Position numbers and translations under genes: made by a program. From assembly GCA_011390315.1 (NCBI GenBank), contig JAABSQ010000625.1, positions 1-40,982 of the forward strand: 40,982 bases of DNA, written 5' to 3'. Positions 1-9,357 of the stretch are shown here, piece by piece. The number at the start of each line of letters is the position of its first letter. Positions within the stretch are counted from its first letter, which is position 1. The notes under the pieces are model-generated. The model worked only from the letters and a program-made list of their open reading frames with translations, was not told the DNA's origin and ran no database searches. Source of the DNA: Desulfobacteraceae bacterium (GTDB lineage: Bacteria > Desulfobacterota > Desulfobacteria > Desulfobacterales > Desulfococcaceae).

Positions 1-591
1 CTTGAGTATATCCGGTCGCGCACCGATTTAAACGGCGCCGAGGTGCTGGATGTCGGGTGCGGCGGCGGGCTCTTGAGCGAAGCCATGGCCGCCGCCGGCG
101 CCCGGGTGACCGGCATCGACATGGGAAAAGAACCCTTGGCCGCGGCAGAGCTTCACCGCCGGAAAGCCGGGCTCGACATCACCTACCGGCAGGCCACGGT
201 GGAGGAAACGGCCGCTCAAGTACCCGGCGGTTTCGATGTGGCGACCTGTATGGAACTGCTCGAGCATGTTCCCGATCCCGCTTCGGTGGTGGCGGCCTGC
301 GGTGAGCTGGTCAAACCCGGCGGCGACATTATTTTTGCGACGATCAATCGAAATCCCAAGTCTTTTGTGTTCGCCATTCTGGGGGCCGAGTATATCCTGG
401 GCCTGCTGGAAAAAGGCACCCACCGGTATGGGAAATTCGTCAAACCCCGGGAACTGGCCCAGTGGGCCGAACTCACAAATCTAACGGTTCAGGACGTCGC
501 CGGGCTTCATTACAACCCCTTCACCCGACGCTATTCCCTGGGCGGGAACACCCATGTCAATTACCTGATGCATCTTCGACGACCGCTGTAA
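1..591 (+). CDS. ubiG: UbiG-like SAM-dependent 3-O-methyltransferase (5' partial; frame open from base 1)
   Basis: Frame 1 is open from base 1 (LEYIRSRTDLNGAEVLDVGCGGGLLSEAMAAAGARVTGID). Class I MTase motif I DVGCGGG; C-terminal GTHRYGKFVKPREL and YNPFTRRYSLGGNTHVNYLMHLRRP are UbiG-like. Confidence 0.9.
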   Translation, partial: LEYIRSRTDLNGAEVLDVGCGGGLLSEAMAAAGARVTGIDMGKEPLAAAELHRRKAGLDITYRQATVEETAAQVPGGFDVATCMELLEHVPDPASVVAACGELVKPGGDIIFATINRNPKSFVFAILGAEYILGLLEKGTHRYGKFVKPRELAQWAELTNLTVQDVAGLHYNPFTRRYSLGGNTHVNYLMHLRRPL

Positions 592-599
592 ACTTCCCT

Positions 600-1034
600 T
601 TATCCGTCCTTTTCCCGGACCAGCACCGCCATCGTCAACCGGGATATGCAGACCAGCCGGTCGGCCCGATCGGTGATGCGGATTTCCCAGAGTTGGGTGG
701 TTCGGCCCACGTGAAGCGCTTCGGCCAGGCCGGTCACGATACCGCTTCTTACGGAACGGACGTGATTGGCATTGATTTCCAGCCCCACACACAAGTGGGT
801 TTCCGGGTTGACGCAGTGCAGGGCGCCGACACTGCCCATGGTTTCGGCCAAAGCCACCGAGGCGCCGCCGTGAAGCATGCCGAAGGGCTGGCGGGTTCGA
901 GGGTCCACCGGCATGACCGCTTTAAGATAATCCGGGCCGGTTTCTACAAATTGAATCCCCAGCACTTCCACCAAGGTGTTATCGGCCATTTTGTTGATTC
1001 GATTCAGGTCGGGTTCCACTCTCCAGATTGCCAT
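600..1034 (-). CDS. Hotdog-fold thioesterase (PaaI/YdiI-like)
   Basis: 144 aa; FGMLHGGASVALAETMGSVGA is the hotdog thioesterase signature. Confidence 0.85.
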   Translation of the reverse strand: MAIWRVEPDLNRINKMADNTLVEVLGIQFVETGPDYLKAVMPVDPRTRQPFGMLHGGASVALAETMGSVGALHCVNPETHLCVGLEINANHVRSVRSGIVTGLAEALHVGRTTQLWEIRITDRADRLVCISRLTMAVLVREKDG

Positions 1035-1095
1035 TCCGCTCCTGTTCTCTGACGGGATTCACGATTCAGTTCCAAGTCGCTGGGATACATTCGAA

Positions 1096-1503
1096 TCAGT
1101 AGCCGTAGTCTCCTTCAATAATATCGATCAGGCGATTGTCCTCAAACAGGAGGGTCTGGGTGAATCGGCTCGATCCGAAATTGTAAAACCATTCTTCAAT
1201 GGTCACATGGATCACGCAGGCGTCATGGGGGCCGTCGGGCCGATGCCTTCGGCGATAATACTCCCGGTCCTTCCACTTCAAATCATCTCCATAACGAGGC
1301 GAACGGCAATTTCGGATCAGCCGCTCTTCCTGCCGCTCCTCCACCCAGGTCGGTTCGCCGCAGTGGGCCAGGACTTCGGGCTTGGGGATGCCGGCGTCGA
1401 TGACTTTGCCCCTGCACCGAAGGGCCAGGGCGGTGTCTCCAAACCAGGGGAGGCAGATGAAAACCATAAGTATCGATCCGCTGATATATTTGTTCATAAG
1501 CAA
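1096..1503 (-). CDS. DUF2845-like secreted protein (paralog 1)
   Basis: N-terminal signal peptide, then LRCRGKVIDAGIPKPEVLAHCGEPTWVEERQEE, a DUF2845-like pattern. Confidence 0.7.
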   Translation of the reverse strand: MLMNKYISGSILMVFICLPWFGDTALALRCRGKVIDAGIPKPEVLAHCGEPTWVEERQEERLIRNCRSPRYGDDLKWKDREYYRRRHRPDGPHDACVIHVTIEEWFYNFGSSRFTQTLLFEDNRLIDIIEGDYGY

Positions 1504-1529
1504 TTGTCTCGTTTGCTGGCAAGGCCTCT

Positions 1530-1979
1530 CTATTCCGGTGAAAAAGCGGAACCGCAGGGATCGCCGATTCCGATGGCGCGGAGGACATCGTTCTTGAAGG
1601 TCAGGTCATAGCAGTAGGGAAGTCCTTGCCGATTCTGGATTCGGACCCGCCATTTTTCGAATTTTTCCGAATGATATACCCTCCGGCCGAATCCGGACCG
1701 CCATTCCGGACCGTAATACCAGCCGTGTGGGTGATAACGGTGTCCATAGAAACCGAGTCGGGGGTAAAGAAACGGATCATGCCGTCGGATCACCTCTCGA
1801 ACCGATCCGATTTCTTCGGCTGCCAGGAGTTCCCCGCATTCATTTTTCTTCAGTATTTCCCGAACCTCAAATGCGCTCTGGTCTTCCATGATCAGGGCGT
1901 TTCCGCACCAGAGCGCAAAAACCGGTCCGGCATGCAGGAAGGTAGTGATAAAAAGGCCGACACAAGCTAAGATTCGCAT
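1530..1979 (-). CDS. DUF2845-like secreted protein (paralog 2)
   Basis: Internal ATG at 1979 (MRILACVGLFITTFLHAGPVFALWCGNALI) with an upstream GAGGGG-like RBS and signal peptide. Similar layout to the neighbouring ORF. The ORF track extends to 2012. Confidence 0.6.
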   Translation of the reverse strand: MRILACVGLFITTFLHAGPVFALWCGNALIMEDQSAFEVREILKKNECGELLAAEEIGSVREVIRRHDPFLYPRLGFYGHRYHPHGWYYGPEWRSGFGRRVYHSEKFEKWRVRIQNRQGLPYCYDLTFKNDVLRAIGIGDPCGSAFSPE

Positions 1980-2142
1980 CGATTTCCCCTCTGTTTTCGA
2001 CCGGCGGAACACCGACCTGATTCACTATCGAGGATTCCGGAGGCATGACCGGAGCGTCGGCCACAATCCTGAAACCGCTGCTGAGCGTATAGACCAATGA
2101 TAAGGATGGATCGGGGCCGGAGCAAATTCAATCGGGATCAGA

Positions 2143-2176
2143 CAAAAAAGCCCGAAGGAAAAACTCCTTCGGGCTT
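2143..2176 (-). terminator. Rho-independent terminator downstream of fhs
   Basis: AAGCCCGAAGGA-AAAAC-TCCTTCGGGCTT perfect 12-bp stem; T-run on the minus strand (aaaaaa at 2144-2149 on plus). Confidence 0.9.
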
Positions 2177-2211
2177 GGTGCTACGGGGTATGCGATCTGA
2201 TGATGAACGAA

Positions 2212-3975
2212 CTAGAACAGGCCGGAAACCTTTCCGGTCTCGGGGTCCACGTCGATTCGGCGGAAGGCCGGGTTGGAGCTGGTTCCCGGCATCAGGCTGA
2301 TCGTTCCCGCGCAGGGGCAGAGGAACTTGGCGCCGGAATAGATGAGCACGTCGCGGATCGGCAGCCGCCAGCCCTTGGGCACACCCTTTCGGACCGGGTC
2401 GTGGGACAGCGACAGATGGGTTTTGACCATCATGGTGGCGAAATCCGCATATTTGGGATCCTCTTCCAGCATTTTGGCTTTGGTTTCCGCATCGGACTGC
2501 CAGTCGACGCCGTCTGCACCGTAGACCTCTTTGGCGATTTTGTCCACCCGGTCGCGCAGTTTCATATCCAACGGGTAGAGGAAATCGAAATCGACTTTTT
2601 CGTTGCAGGCGTCGATGACCGCATCGGCGAATTCCAGGGCCCCGTCGCCGCCCTTTTCCCAGTGTTTGGACTCGGCGCAGCGGGCGCCGGCGGCTTCGGC
2701 GGCCTTTCGGACGATGTCGCACTCGGCGTCGGTATCGGTGTAGAACCGGTTGATGCAGACCACCGGGTTGATGCCCGATTTCCGGATGACGTCGATCATG
2801 TGGACCATGTTCGCGCAGCCCTTTTCCACCAGCTCCAGGTTCTCCTCTTTGTATTCGGCGGGCAGGTCTTTACCGGCCACCACCTTGGGTCCGCCGCCGT
2901 GCATCTTGAGGGCGCGGATGGTGGAGGTGAGTACGGAGACATGGGGTTTCAGGCCGGAGAAGCGGCATTTGACGTTCCAGAATTTTTCGAACCCGATGTC
3001 GGCTGCGAAGCCGGACTCGGTGACATGGTAGTCGAACAGTTTCAGGCCGACCCGGTCGGCGATGATGGAAGACTGGCCCACGGCGATGTTGGCGAACGGC
3101 CCGGCGTGAACCATACAGGGGTTGTATTCGGCGGTGCACATCAGGGTGGGGTTGATGGTGTTCCGCATGAAAGCGGTCATGGCGTTGCCGACCTCCAGGT
3201 CCCCGCAGGTGACCGGTTTCCCGCTCTTGTCGAAGGCCACGGTGATGTTGTTGATTCGTTCCTTCAGGTCGGCCAGGTCGGTGGCCACGGCCAGAATGGC
3301 CATCAGCTCGGAACCCACGGCGATGCCGAACCGGGACTGCATGGTGTAGCCGTCGAAACGGCCGCCGAGACCGATGACGATGTTCCGCAGGGCCTGGGCG
3401 CAGAAGTCGATGATCCAGCCCATCTCCACCCGGGTGGGGTCGATGTCGAGCCGCCGCATCTTGGTCAGCCGGGCCAGCTGTTCGTCGTTGTAGTTTCGCT
3501 CATGCTGCATACGGGCGGTCAGCGCCACCATGGCCAGGTTGTGGGCGTTCATGATGTCGTTGATGTCGCCGGTGAGACCCAGAGAGAACTCGGTCATGGG
3601 GATCAGCAGGGAGTTTCCGCCGCCGGCCGCCGTGCCTTTGACGTTCATGGTGGGGCCGCCGGAGGGCTGGCGAAGGGCGCCGCCGACATTGACGCCGCGT
3701 TTGCCGAGGCCTTCCATCAGGCCGCAGGAAGTGGTGCTTTTGCCTTCTCCCAGGGGCGTCGGGGTGATGGCGGTCACTTCGATGTATTTTCCGTCGGGGC
3801 GATCTTTCAGACGATCAATGATCTTGAGAAAATCCAGCTTGGCCAACCGACCCATGGGAAGCATTTCATCGGCCTGAAGACCGAGTTTCTCGCGCCATTC
3901 ATCCGGAGTCGGCATGTTTTTTTCGGCTTCTTCGGAAATCTGCCAGTCTGCCATGTTTACAGCATCATACGCCAT
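2212..3975 (-). CDS. fhs: Formate--tetrahydrofolate ligase
   Basis: 587 aa; [22 protein letters not shown]-loop region and [20 protein letters not shown] typical of FTHFS; RBS AAAGGAG upstream of the ATG. Confidence 0.97.
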   Translation of the reverse strand: MAYDAVNMADWQISEEAEKNMPTPDEWREKLGLQADEMLPMGRLAKLDFLKIIDRLKDRPDGKYIEVTAITPTPLGEGKSTTSCGLMEGLGKRGVNVGGALRQPSGGPTMNVKGTAAGGGNSLLIPMTEFSLGLTGDINDIMNAHNLAMVALTARMQHERNYNDEQLARLTKMRRLDIDPTRVEMGWIIDFCAQALRNIVIGLGGRFDGYTMQSRFGIAVGSELMAILAVATDLADLKERINNITVAFDKSGKPVTCGDLEVGNAMTAFMRNTINPTLMCTAEYNPCMVHAGPFANIAVGQSSIIADRVGLKLFDYHVTESGFAADIGFEKFWNVKCRFSGLKPHVSVLTSTIRALKMHGGGPKVVAGKDLPAEYKEENLELVEKGCANMVHMIDVIRKSGINPVVCINRFYTDTDAECDIVRKAAEAAGARCAESKHWEKGGDGALEFADAVIDACNEKVDFDFLYPLDMKLRDRVDKIAKEVYGADGVDWQSDAETKAKMLEEDPKYADFATMMVKTHLSLSHDPVRKGVPKGWRLPIRDVLIYSGAKFLCPCAGTISLMPGTSSNPAFRRIDVDPETGKVSGLF

Positions 3976-4397
3976 TGATCCACTCTCCTTTTTTTAGTTG
4001 ATGATTTACACATACCCAATAGAATCCGCCGTTCAGAACGAATTCTTTGCTAAAGCGAAACCTGTTTCAGTTTCAAAAACCCCCTTTCAACCGACAAAAG
4101 GCATTTAGAAAATCGATTCCCTCGTCAAAACCTTAATTTAATTAGCCCTCCCTTTATCAGATGAAACCGAATTTGGCAAGTGGTATGTAAGAATATGCGC
4201 GACCCCGAAAATCCCTGAAATCCCTGATGAGACGAAAGAATACCCGACCCGGCTTTCTACTTTTTTCTGTTGGAGTGAATTGAAATTTGAATTTGCCTTT
4301 TCAGCGGATCGAATCCAATATTAGAGGATTGGATACCTGTTTTTTTTAATGGACGCCCGATTGATCCGGGGAACATGACACCGAATTCAAGGAGATT

Positions 4398-5462
4398 ATG
4401 TTGAATAAATTGACGCAGTTCTTTCGACAGCCGACCCTGACGAGCCTGGCCCGCACCTGCGGGTGAGCCGCCAAACTCAGTCCGGTCGGACTGGAGAGCC
4501 TTCTATCCGCCCTCGGCAAAACGGACAACCCGAACGTTCTGGTGGGATTCGACACCAGCGACGATGCCGGGGTGTACCGCATCAGCGATGCACAGGCCAT
4601 CGTCAATACAGCCGATTTCATCACCCCGCCTGTGGATGATCCCCACCTGTTCGGGCAGGTGGCGGCCGCCAATGCCTTGAGCGATATTTATGCCATGGGG
4701 GCCCGCCCCCTGACCTGTCTCAGCCTGGTGGGATTTCCTTCCAAAAAACTGGGGCCGGATATTCTTCAGGGGATCATCGTCGGCGCCATGACCAAGATCA
4801 CCGAAGCCGGGGCGGTCCTGATCGGGGGCCACACCACCGAAGACGAGGAGCCCAAATTCGGCCTGGCGGTGACCGGCATGGTTCACCCGGATCGTATCTG
4901 GCGCAATTCCGGTGCACGGCCGGGGGATCGGCTGATCCTCACCAAACCGATCGGTAGCGGGGTGCTCTTTAACGCCAACCTCAAAAACTGGGTCTCTGCA
5001 GAAGCGCTTCAGAATTGCCTGAAGGTGATCACCACCCTCAACAAAATCGCCGCCGAGGTGATGGTCGGCTATGAGATACACGGCGCCACCGATGTCACCG
5101 GGTTCGGCCTGGCCGGCCACGGACTGGAAATGGCGAAGGGTGCCGAAGTAACCCTGGAAATCGAACTGGCGGCGGTGCCGGTGATGGATGAGGCCCTGGC
5201 GGTGTATGAAAGAGGCATGAGCACCGGCATGAACCGGGCCAATCACCAGATGGTGGAAAAAGACCTCCGGTTTGCAGGAGACTTTTCCGCGCCGCAGAGG
5301 GAATTGGTGGTGGATCCCCAGACCAGCGGGGGGCTGTTGGCGTCGGTGCGCGAAGATCAGGCGGAAGACCTGCTGGCGGACCTGCACCGGCAGGGGGTGT
5401 CGGCGGCGCGGCTGATCGGCGTGGTCAAGCCGAAAGGGGAAAAACACCTGGTTTTCCGCTGA
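4398..5462 (+). CDS. selD: Selenide, water dikinase (selenophosphate synthetase), predicted selenoprotein with Sec encoded by TGA 4464-4466
   Basis: ATG at 4398 after AAGGAG. Reads [64 protein letters not shown]. TGA is codon 23, in frame (4464-4398=66) with the ORF listed from 4542. The rest is SelD: VNTADFITPPVDDPHLFGQVAAANALSDIYAMGARP. Confidence 0.95.
4464..4500 (+). promoter_or_regulatory. Candidate bacterial SECIS element downstream of the selD UGA
   Basis: CUC-AGUCC-[GGUC]-GGACU-(G)-GAG hairpin (4476-4496) starting 9 nt after the UGA. The 4-nt apical loop GGUC sits 17 nt after the UGA and resembles the GGUC in the E. coli fdhF bSECIS loop. Confidence 0.8.
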
Positions 5463-5469
5463 TTCGAGA

Positions 5470-7488
5470 TTACAAGGTTTCCAGCGCCTCCGATACTTCC
5501 GGCGCTTTTTGAACCCGGTTCAGGCGGTAATAAAATCCCTTTCGCTCCATCAGTTGGAAATGGGCGCCCGATTCGATAATCCGCCCCTGGTGGAGCACGA
5601 TGATGTTGTCGGCATGGCGGGCGGTGGAAAGCCGATGGGCCACCAGAATGGCGGTCCGGTTTCGCATCAGATTCGCCAGGGCCTGCTGGATTTTGACCTC
5701 GGTTTCGGAGTCGATGTAGGAGGTGGCCTCATCCAGGATGATCAGTTCGGGATTTCTGGCAAAAGCCCGGGCGATGGAAATCAGCTGCCGTTCGCCGCTG
5801 GACAGGGACGCCCCGGCCTCCGACAGCGGGGTATCCAGTCCTTCGGGCAACCGGTCTACAATGGCGCGGGAGTTGGATTCTTCCAGGATTCGGGTCAGGT
5901 CCGCATCCGTCAGATGGCTGTCCCCCAGCACGATGTTGCTGCGAATGCTTTCCGAGAAAAGAAACGGGTCCTGAGAAACCAGTGCCATTTTGGACCGCAG
6001 ATCCCCGGCCCGCCACTCTCGAATATCCCGATCGTTGATGCGCACCATGCCGGCGGTGGGATCATAAAACCGGGCGATCAGGTTGGTCAGGGAGGTCTTT
6101 CCCGATCCGGTGGGGCCCACAATGGCCATCGTTTCACCGGCTTCCACCCGCAGGGAAACCCCTCTGAGCACCGGTTCATGGGGGAGGTAACTGAGGCACA
6201 CCTCTTCGAGTTCGATGGACTCGATTCGATCGGGAGCGGGCGGCGCCTTTTCGGGGGCCGGTTCGGAGAGCCGGTCTTCGGTATCCAGGAGCAGGAAGAT
6301 TCGTTCGGCCGACGACATGGCGTTCTGGAGCACATTGTATTTTTCCGCGATGTCGCGAATGGGCCGGAAGAACATCCGCATGTAGGAGATGAAGGCGACC
6401 AGCACCCCGATGGTGATCCGCTCCGACAGTACCCCGGCCCCTCCGAAATAGATCACCAGGGCCAGGGCCGCCGAACTCAGGATCTCGATCAGCGGCATGA
6501 ACAACGCGAAGATCCGCACCTGTTCCATTCCGGCGTCATAGAACTCGTGATTCAGTGTTCGGAACCGTTTAAAATTTTGCTTTTCCAGACGAAACAGCTG
6601 AATCACCCGCATGCCCGCAATGGTTTCCGAAAACCGGGTGTTGATTTCAGCGGTTTTGATCCGCAGGATGCGAAAGACCTCCCGGGCCCGTCGGGAGAAA
6701 TTGAGCGAGGCATACAGAACAAAAGGCAGTACGGTGAAGCAGATCAAGGCCAGCCGCCAGTCGATGGACAGCATGACCCCGGTGATGCCCACCAGCAGGG
6801 CGAAATCCTTGAACACGAAGACGATCACCGAGGTGAACAGTTCATGCATGTTCTGAATGTCGTTGGTGGTTCGGGTCACCAGGCGGGCGATGGGGTTCCG
6901 GTTGAAAAAAGAGAGGGAAAGGCTTTGAAGATGGGAAAAAAGTGCGATGCGAAGGTCGTGCATGATGCCCTGACCGGCGTATTCCAGAACCATGACCTGG
7001 AGGAAGTTCAAAATGAATTGAAAAAGAATGAGGACGATGAACAGCATGGCGATGCGAGCCACGCCTTTCAGGTCCTCGGCCCGAAGCAGGCTGATTTCCT
7101 CTCGGCTCAGGCGGCCCAGCTCGCCCAGGGGAATCCGGGCGGTATCCCCGTCTGTTGAAAACAGGAGCGAATGATCCTGAACGATTTCCTGAATCTCTGG
7201 GTCCCCGAGGTCCACCGTCAGATACCGGGTCTTGTCCGCTTCCGCTGCATTCTCGCCGGTTCGGGCGGCGGTCTCCGCCACCGTTTGAGGTACGATGAAC
7301 CGGTCGATGGCTATTTTGGTGACATAGGGCAGGGCCAGTTCCAATACGGAAATGAGAAGTACGATGATAACGGCCCAGATCAGCAGTTTCCGGTAGGGCC
7401 GAACATAAGGATAGAGCCGTTTGAACAGCCCGATATCGTAAGCCTTGCCCAGCGGTTTTTCGTCGGAATATCCGTATTCAGCGTACAT
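5470..7488 (-). CDS. ABC exporter, fused TMD-NBD (MdlB/YheH-like half)
   Basis: Walker A GPTGSGKTS, signature SSGERQ, Walker B ELIILDEATS. Likely ATG at 7488 (MYAEYGYSDEKPLG) overlaps the end of the upstream ABC gene. The ORF track extends to 7530. Confidence 0.9.
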   Translation of the reverse strand: MYAEYGYSDEKPLGKAYDIGLFKRLYPYVRPYRKLLIWAVIIVLLISVLELALPYVTKIAIDRFIVPQTVAETAARTGENAAEADKTRYLTVDLGDPEIQEIVQDHSLLFSTDGDTARIPLGELGRLSREEISLLRAEDLKGVARIAMLFIVLILFQFILNFLQVMVLEYAGQGIMHDLRIALFSHLQSLSLSFFNRNPIARLVTRTTNDIQNMHELFTSVIVFVFKDFALLVGITGVMLSIDWRLALICFTVLPFVLYASLNFSRRAREVFRILRIKTAEINTRFSETIAGMRVIQLFRLEKQNFKRFRTLNHEFYDAGMEQVRIFALFMPLIEILSSAALALVIYFGGAGVLSERITIGVLVAFISYMRMFFRPIRDIAEKYNVLQNAMSSAERIFLLLDTEDRLSEPAPEKAPPAPDRIESIELEEVCLSYLPHEPVLRGVSLRVEAGETMAIVGPTGSGKTSLTNLIARFYDPTAGMVRINDRDIREWRAGDLRSKMALVSQDPFLFSESIRSNIVLGDSHLTDADLTRILEESNSRAIVDRLPEGLDTPLSEAGASLSSGERQLISIARAFARNPELIILDEATSYIDSETEVKIQQALANLMRNRTAILVAHRLSTARHADNIIVLHQGRIIESGAHFQLMERKGFYYRLNRVQKAPEVSEALETL

Positions 7489-9223
7489 GCAGCTCCTCTT
7501 CGATCTCCTGAAGGCGAAAGGTATCCGCATAGTATCCGCCGGCCTTCATCAATTCCTCATGGGAGCCGGATTCGGTAATCCGCCCGTCTCGAAGGGTGAT
7601 GATCCGGTCGGCGAAGCGAAGGGCGGAAAGGCGATGGGAGACGATGATCACGGTGCGGTCCCGGGATATCGATTGAATGGTCTGAATAATGGCCCTGCCG
7701 GTTTCCATATCCACCTGACTGATGGGATCATCCAGGATCAGGACCGGGCTGTCTCGAAGCAGGGCCCGGGCCAGGGCGATGCGCTGTTTCTGGCCCCCGG
7801 AAAGAATCACGCCCTTTTCTCCCACCACGGTCTCCAATCCCCGGGGGAATTCCTGAATCGTATCCTGAAGCGCCGCGTTTTTGACGGCCCGATCCAGGGC
7901 TTCCTCGGTGATATCCGGCGCATCGAAGGTGATGTTCTCCCGAATGGCGCCGGCGAACAGGAACGGTTCCTGGGGCACGAAGGAGATCATGGACCGAAGG
8001 TCGGAAAGGCGGACCCGGCGAATATCGGCGCCGTCGACGAGAATGCGGCCTTCAGAGGCGTCGAACACCCGGGGAATCAGGTTGAGCAGGGTGGTCTTGC
8101 CGGCGCCGGGCGGTCCCACAATGCCCAGGGTGCTTCCGCGATGCAGCTGAAGGTCGATATCAATCAGCACCTTCTCCCCTTTCGGTTCATACCGGAATCC
8201 GACCCCTTCGAAACCGATCCCCGATTGGATGGATGCAAGCGGTTGCGGGTCCGGCCCGTCCTGAATGCCGGGCGGGGTTTGAAGGATATGGTCGATGCGG
8301 TCCAGGGAGGCGGTGCCCCGCTGAATCAGGTTGACCACCCATCCCATGGCCATCATGGGCCAGGTGAGAAGGCCCAGGTAGCTGATGAAGGCGGCGAAAT
8401 CCCCCGGCGAGATGATCCCGTAGATAGTCTGCCGGCCCCCGAGATAGATGACGATGGTGAGGCTGATATTGGAGAAAAAGACCATCATGGGGAAAAAGGC
8501 GCCGGTGATGGTGATCAGTTTAATGTTTTTGGAGATGTAATGTTTGGAACGGGTTTCCAGGTGTTCGACGGTTTCCGCCTCCCGGGTATAGGCCTTGATG
8601 ATGCGGATGCCGGCGAACCGTTCCCGAATCACCTCGGTCAGGTCCGAGAAAGACCCCTGAACCTCCTGATAGGCCTTGTGCATCCGCTTGCTGAAAAACC
8701 GGGTGCCGAAGACGATGATCGGCATGGGAATGATGACGAACAGGGTCAGCCGAAGATTGATGTAGGCCATGAACAGAATGGTGGTGATGCCCAGGACCAC
8801 GGCGTCGGTCAGGGCCACCAGCCCCATCCCGGTGGCCATGCGGATGTGCTGAATGTCGTTGGTGGCATGGGCCATGAGGTCTCCGGTTTTGGCCCGGTTG
8901 AAGTAGCTTGTCGACAAGGTCTGAAGATGGCTGAACAGACGATTCCGCAAGCCCTCTTCGATTTCCCGGGAGAGGCCGATCAGACAGATGCGCCATAGAT
9001 ACCGGAAAACCGCGATCGACAGGGCGATGGCGACGATATAGGCCGCATACCTCAGCAGCCCGGCGGTATCGATGCCCAGGGTCGTCAATTGGTCCACCAC
9101 CGCCTTGATGATTCGCGGAATCACCAGTTGCAGAAAATCGACGGTGATCAGGCAACCGATGCCGATCAGAATGAACCACCGATTGGAACGGATATAGGGG
9201 CGAATGAGATAGGTCGATTTCAT
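7478..9223 (-). CDS. ABC exporter, fused TMD-NBD (MdlA/YheI-like half)
   Basis: Walker A GPPGAGKTT, signature LSGGQKQR, Walker B VLILDDPIS. Start MKSTYLIRPYIRSNRW at 9223 favoured; the ORF is open to 9259. Confidence 0.9.
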   Translation of the reverse strand: MKSTYLIRPYIRSNRWFILIGIGCLITVDFLQLVIPRIIKAVVDQLTTLGIDTAGLLRYAAYIVAIALSIAVFRYLWRICLIGLSREIEEGLRNRLFSHLQTLSTSYFNRAKTGDLMAHATNDIQHIRMATGMGLVALTDAVVLGITTILFMAYINLRLTLFVIIPMPIIVFGTRFFSKRMHKAYQEVQGSFSDLTEVIRERFAGIRIIKAYTREAETVEHLETRSKHYISKNIKLITITGAFFPMMVFFSNISLTIVIYLGGRQTIYGIISPGDFAAFISYLGLLTWPMMAMGWVVNLIQRGTASLDRIDHILQTPPGIQDGPDPQPLASIQSGIGFEGVGFRYEPKGEKVLIDIDLQLHRGSTLGIVGPPGAGKTTLLNLIPRVFDASEGRILVDGADIRRVRLSDLRSMISFVPQEPFLFAGAIRENITFDAPDITEEALDRAVKNAALQDTIQEFPRGLETVVGEKGVILSGGQKQRIALARALLRDSPVLILDDPISQVDMETGRAIIQTIQSISRDRTVIIVSHRLSALRFADRIITLRDGRITESGSHEELMKAGGYYADTFRLQEIEEELHVR

Positions 9224-9320
9224 GCCTGTCAGTTTGCCATTCAAGATTCGGCAAAACAAGCGAAAAAAAACCGGTGTTCATTTTTCCCCGTATACTTCAG
9301 ACCGGATAAGACAACTTACG

Positions 9321-9349
9321 TTGACTTTCAAGGGGGCTGTTGATATGAT
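9321..9349 (+). promoter_or_regulatory. Sigma70-type promoter for the RNB-family gene
   Basis: TTGACT (9321-9326), 17-nt spacer, TATGAT (9344-9349). Confidence 0.6.
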
Positions 9350-9357
9350 AATCGGTT

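Noticed and set aside
2200-3978. 592-aa plus-strand ORF
   Set aside because: Antisense shadow of fhs; composition is low-complexity G/V/H/D-rich and the minus-strand frame has full FTHFS motifs.
4220-4250. CTGATGAGACGAAAGAA, resembling hammerhead ribozyme core (CUGAUGA...GAAA)
   Set aside because: No stem II between CUGAUGA and GAAA, and no partner strands for stems I/III with a UH cleavage site found nearby.
4542-5462. SelD starting at 4542 as in the ORF track
   Set aside because: Removes the catalytic N-terminal segment; the in-frame upstream ATG with RBS and UGA/SECIS context explains the full gene better.
5509-8998. Long plus-strand ORFs (549 and 517 aa)
   Set aside because: Antisense to the two ABC exporter genes; no domain-like motifs.
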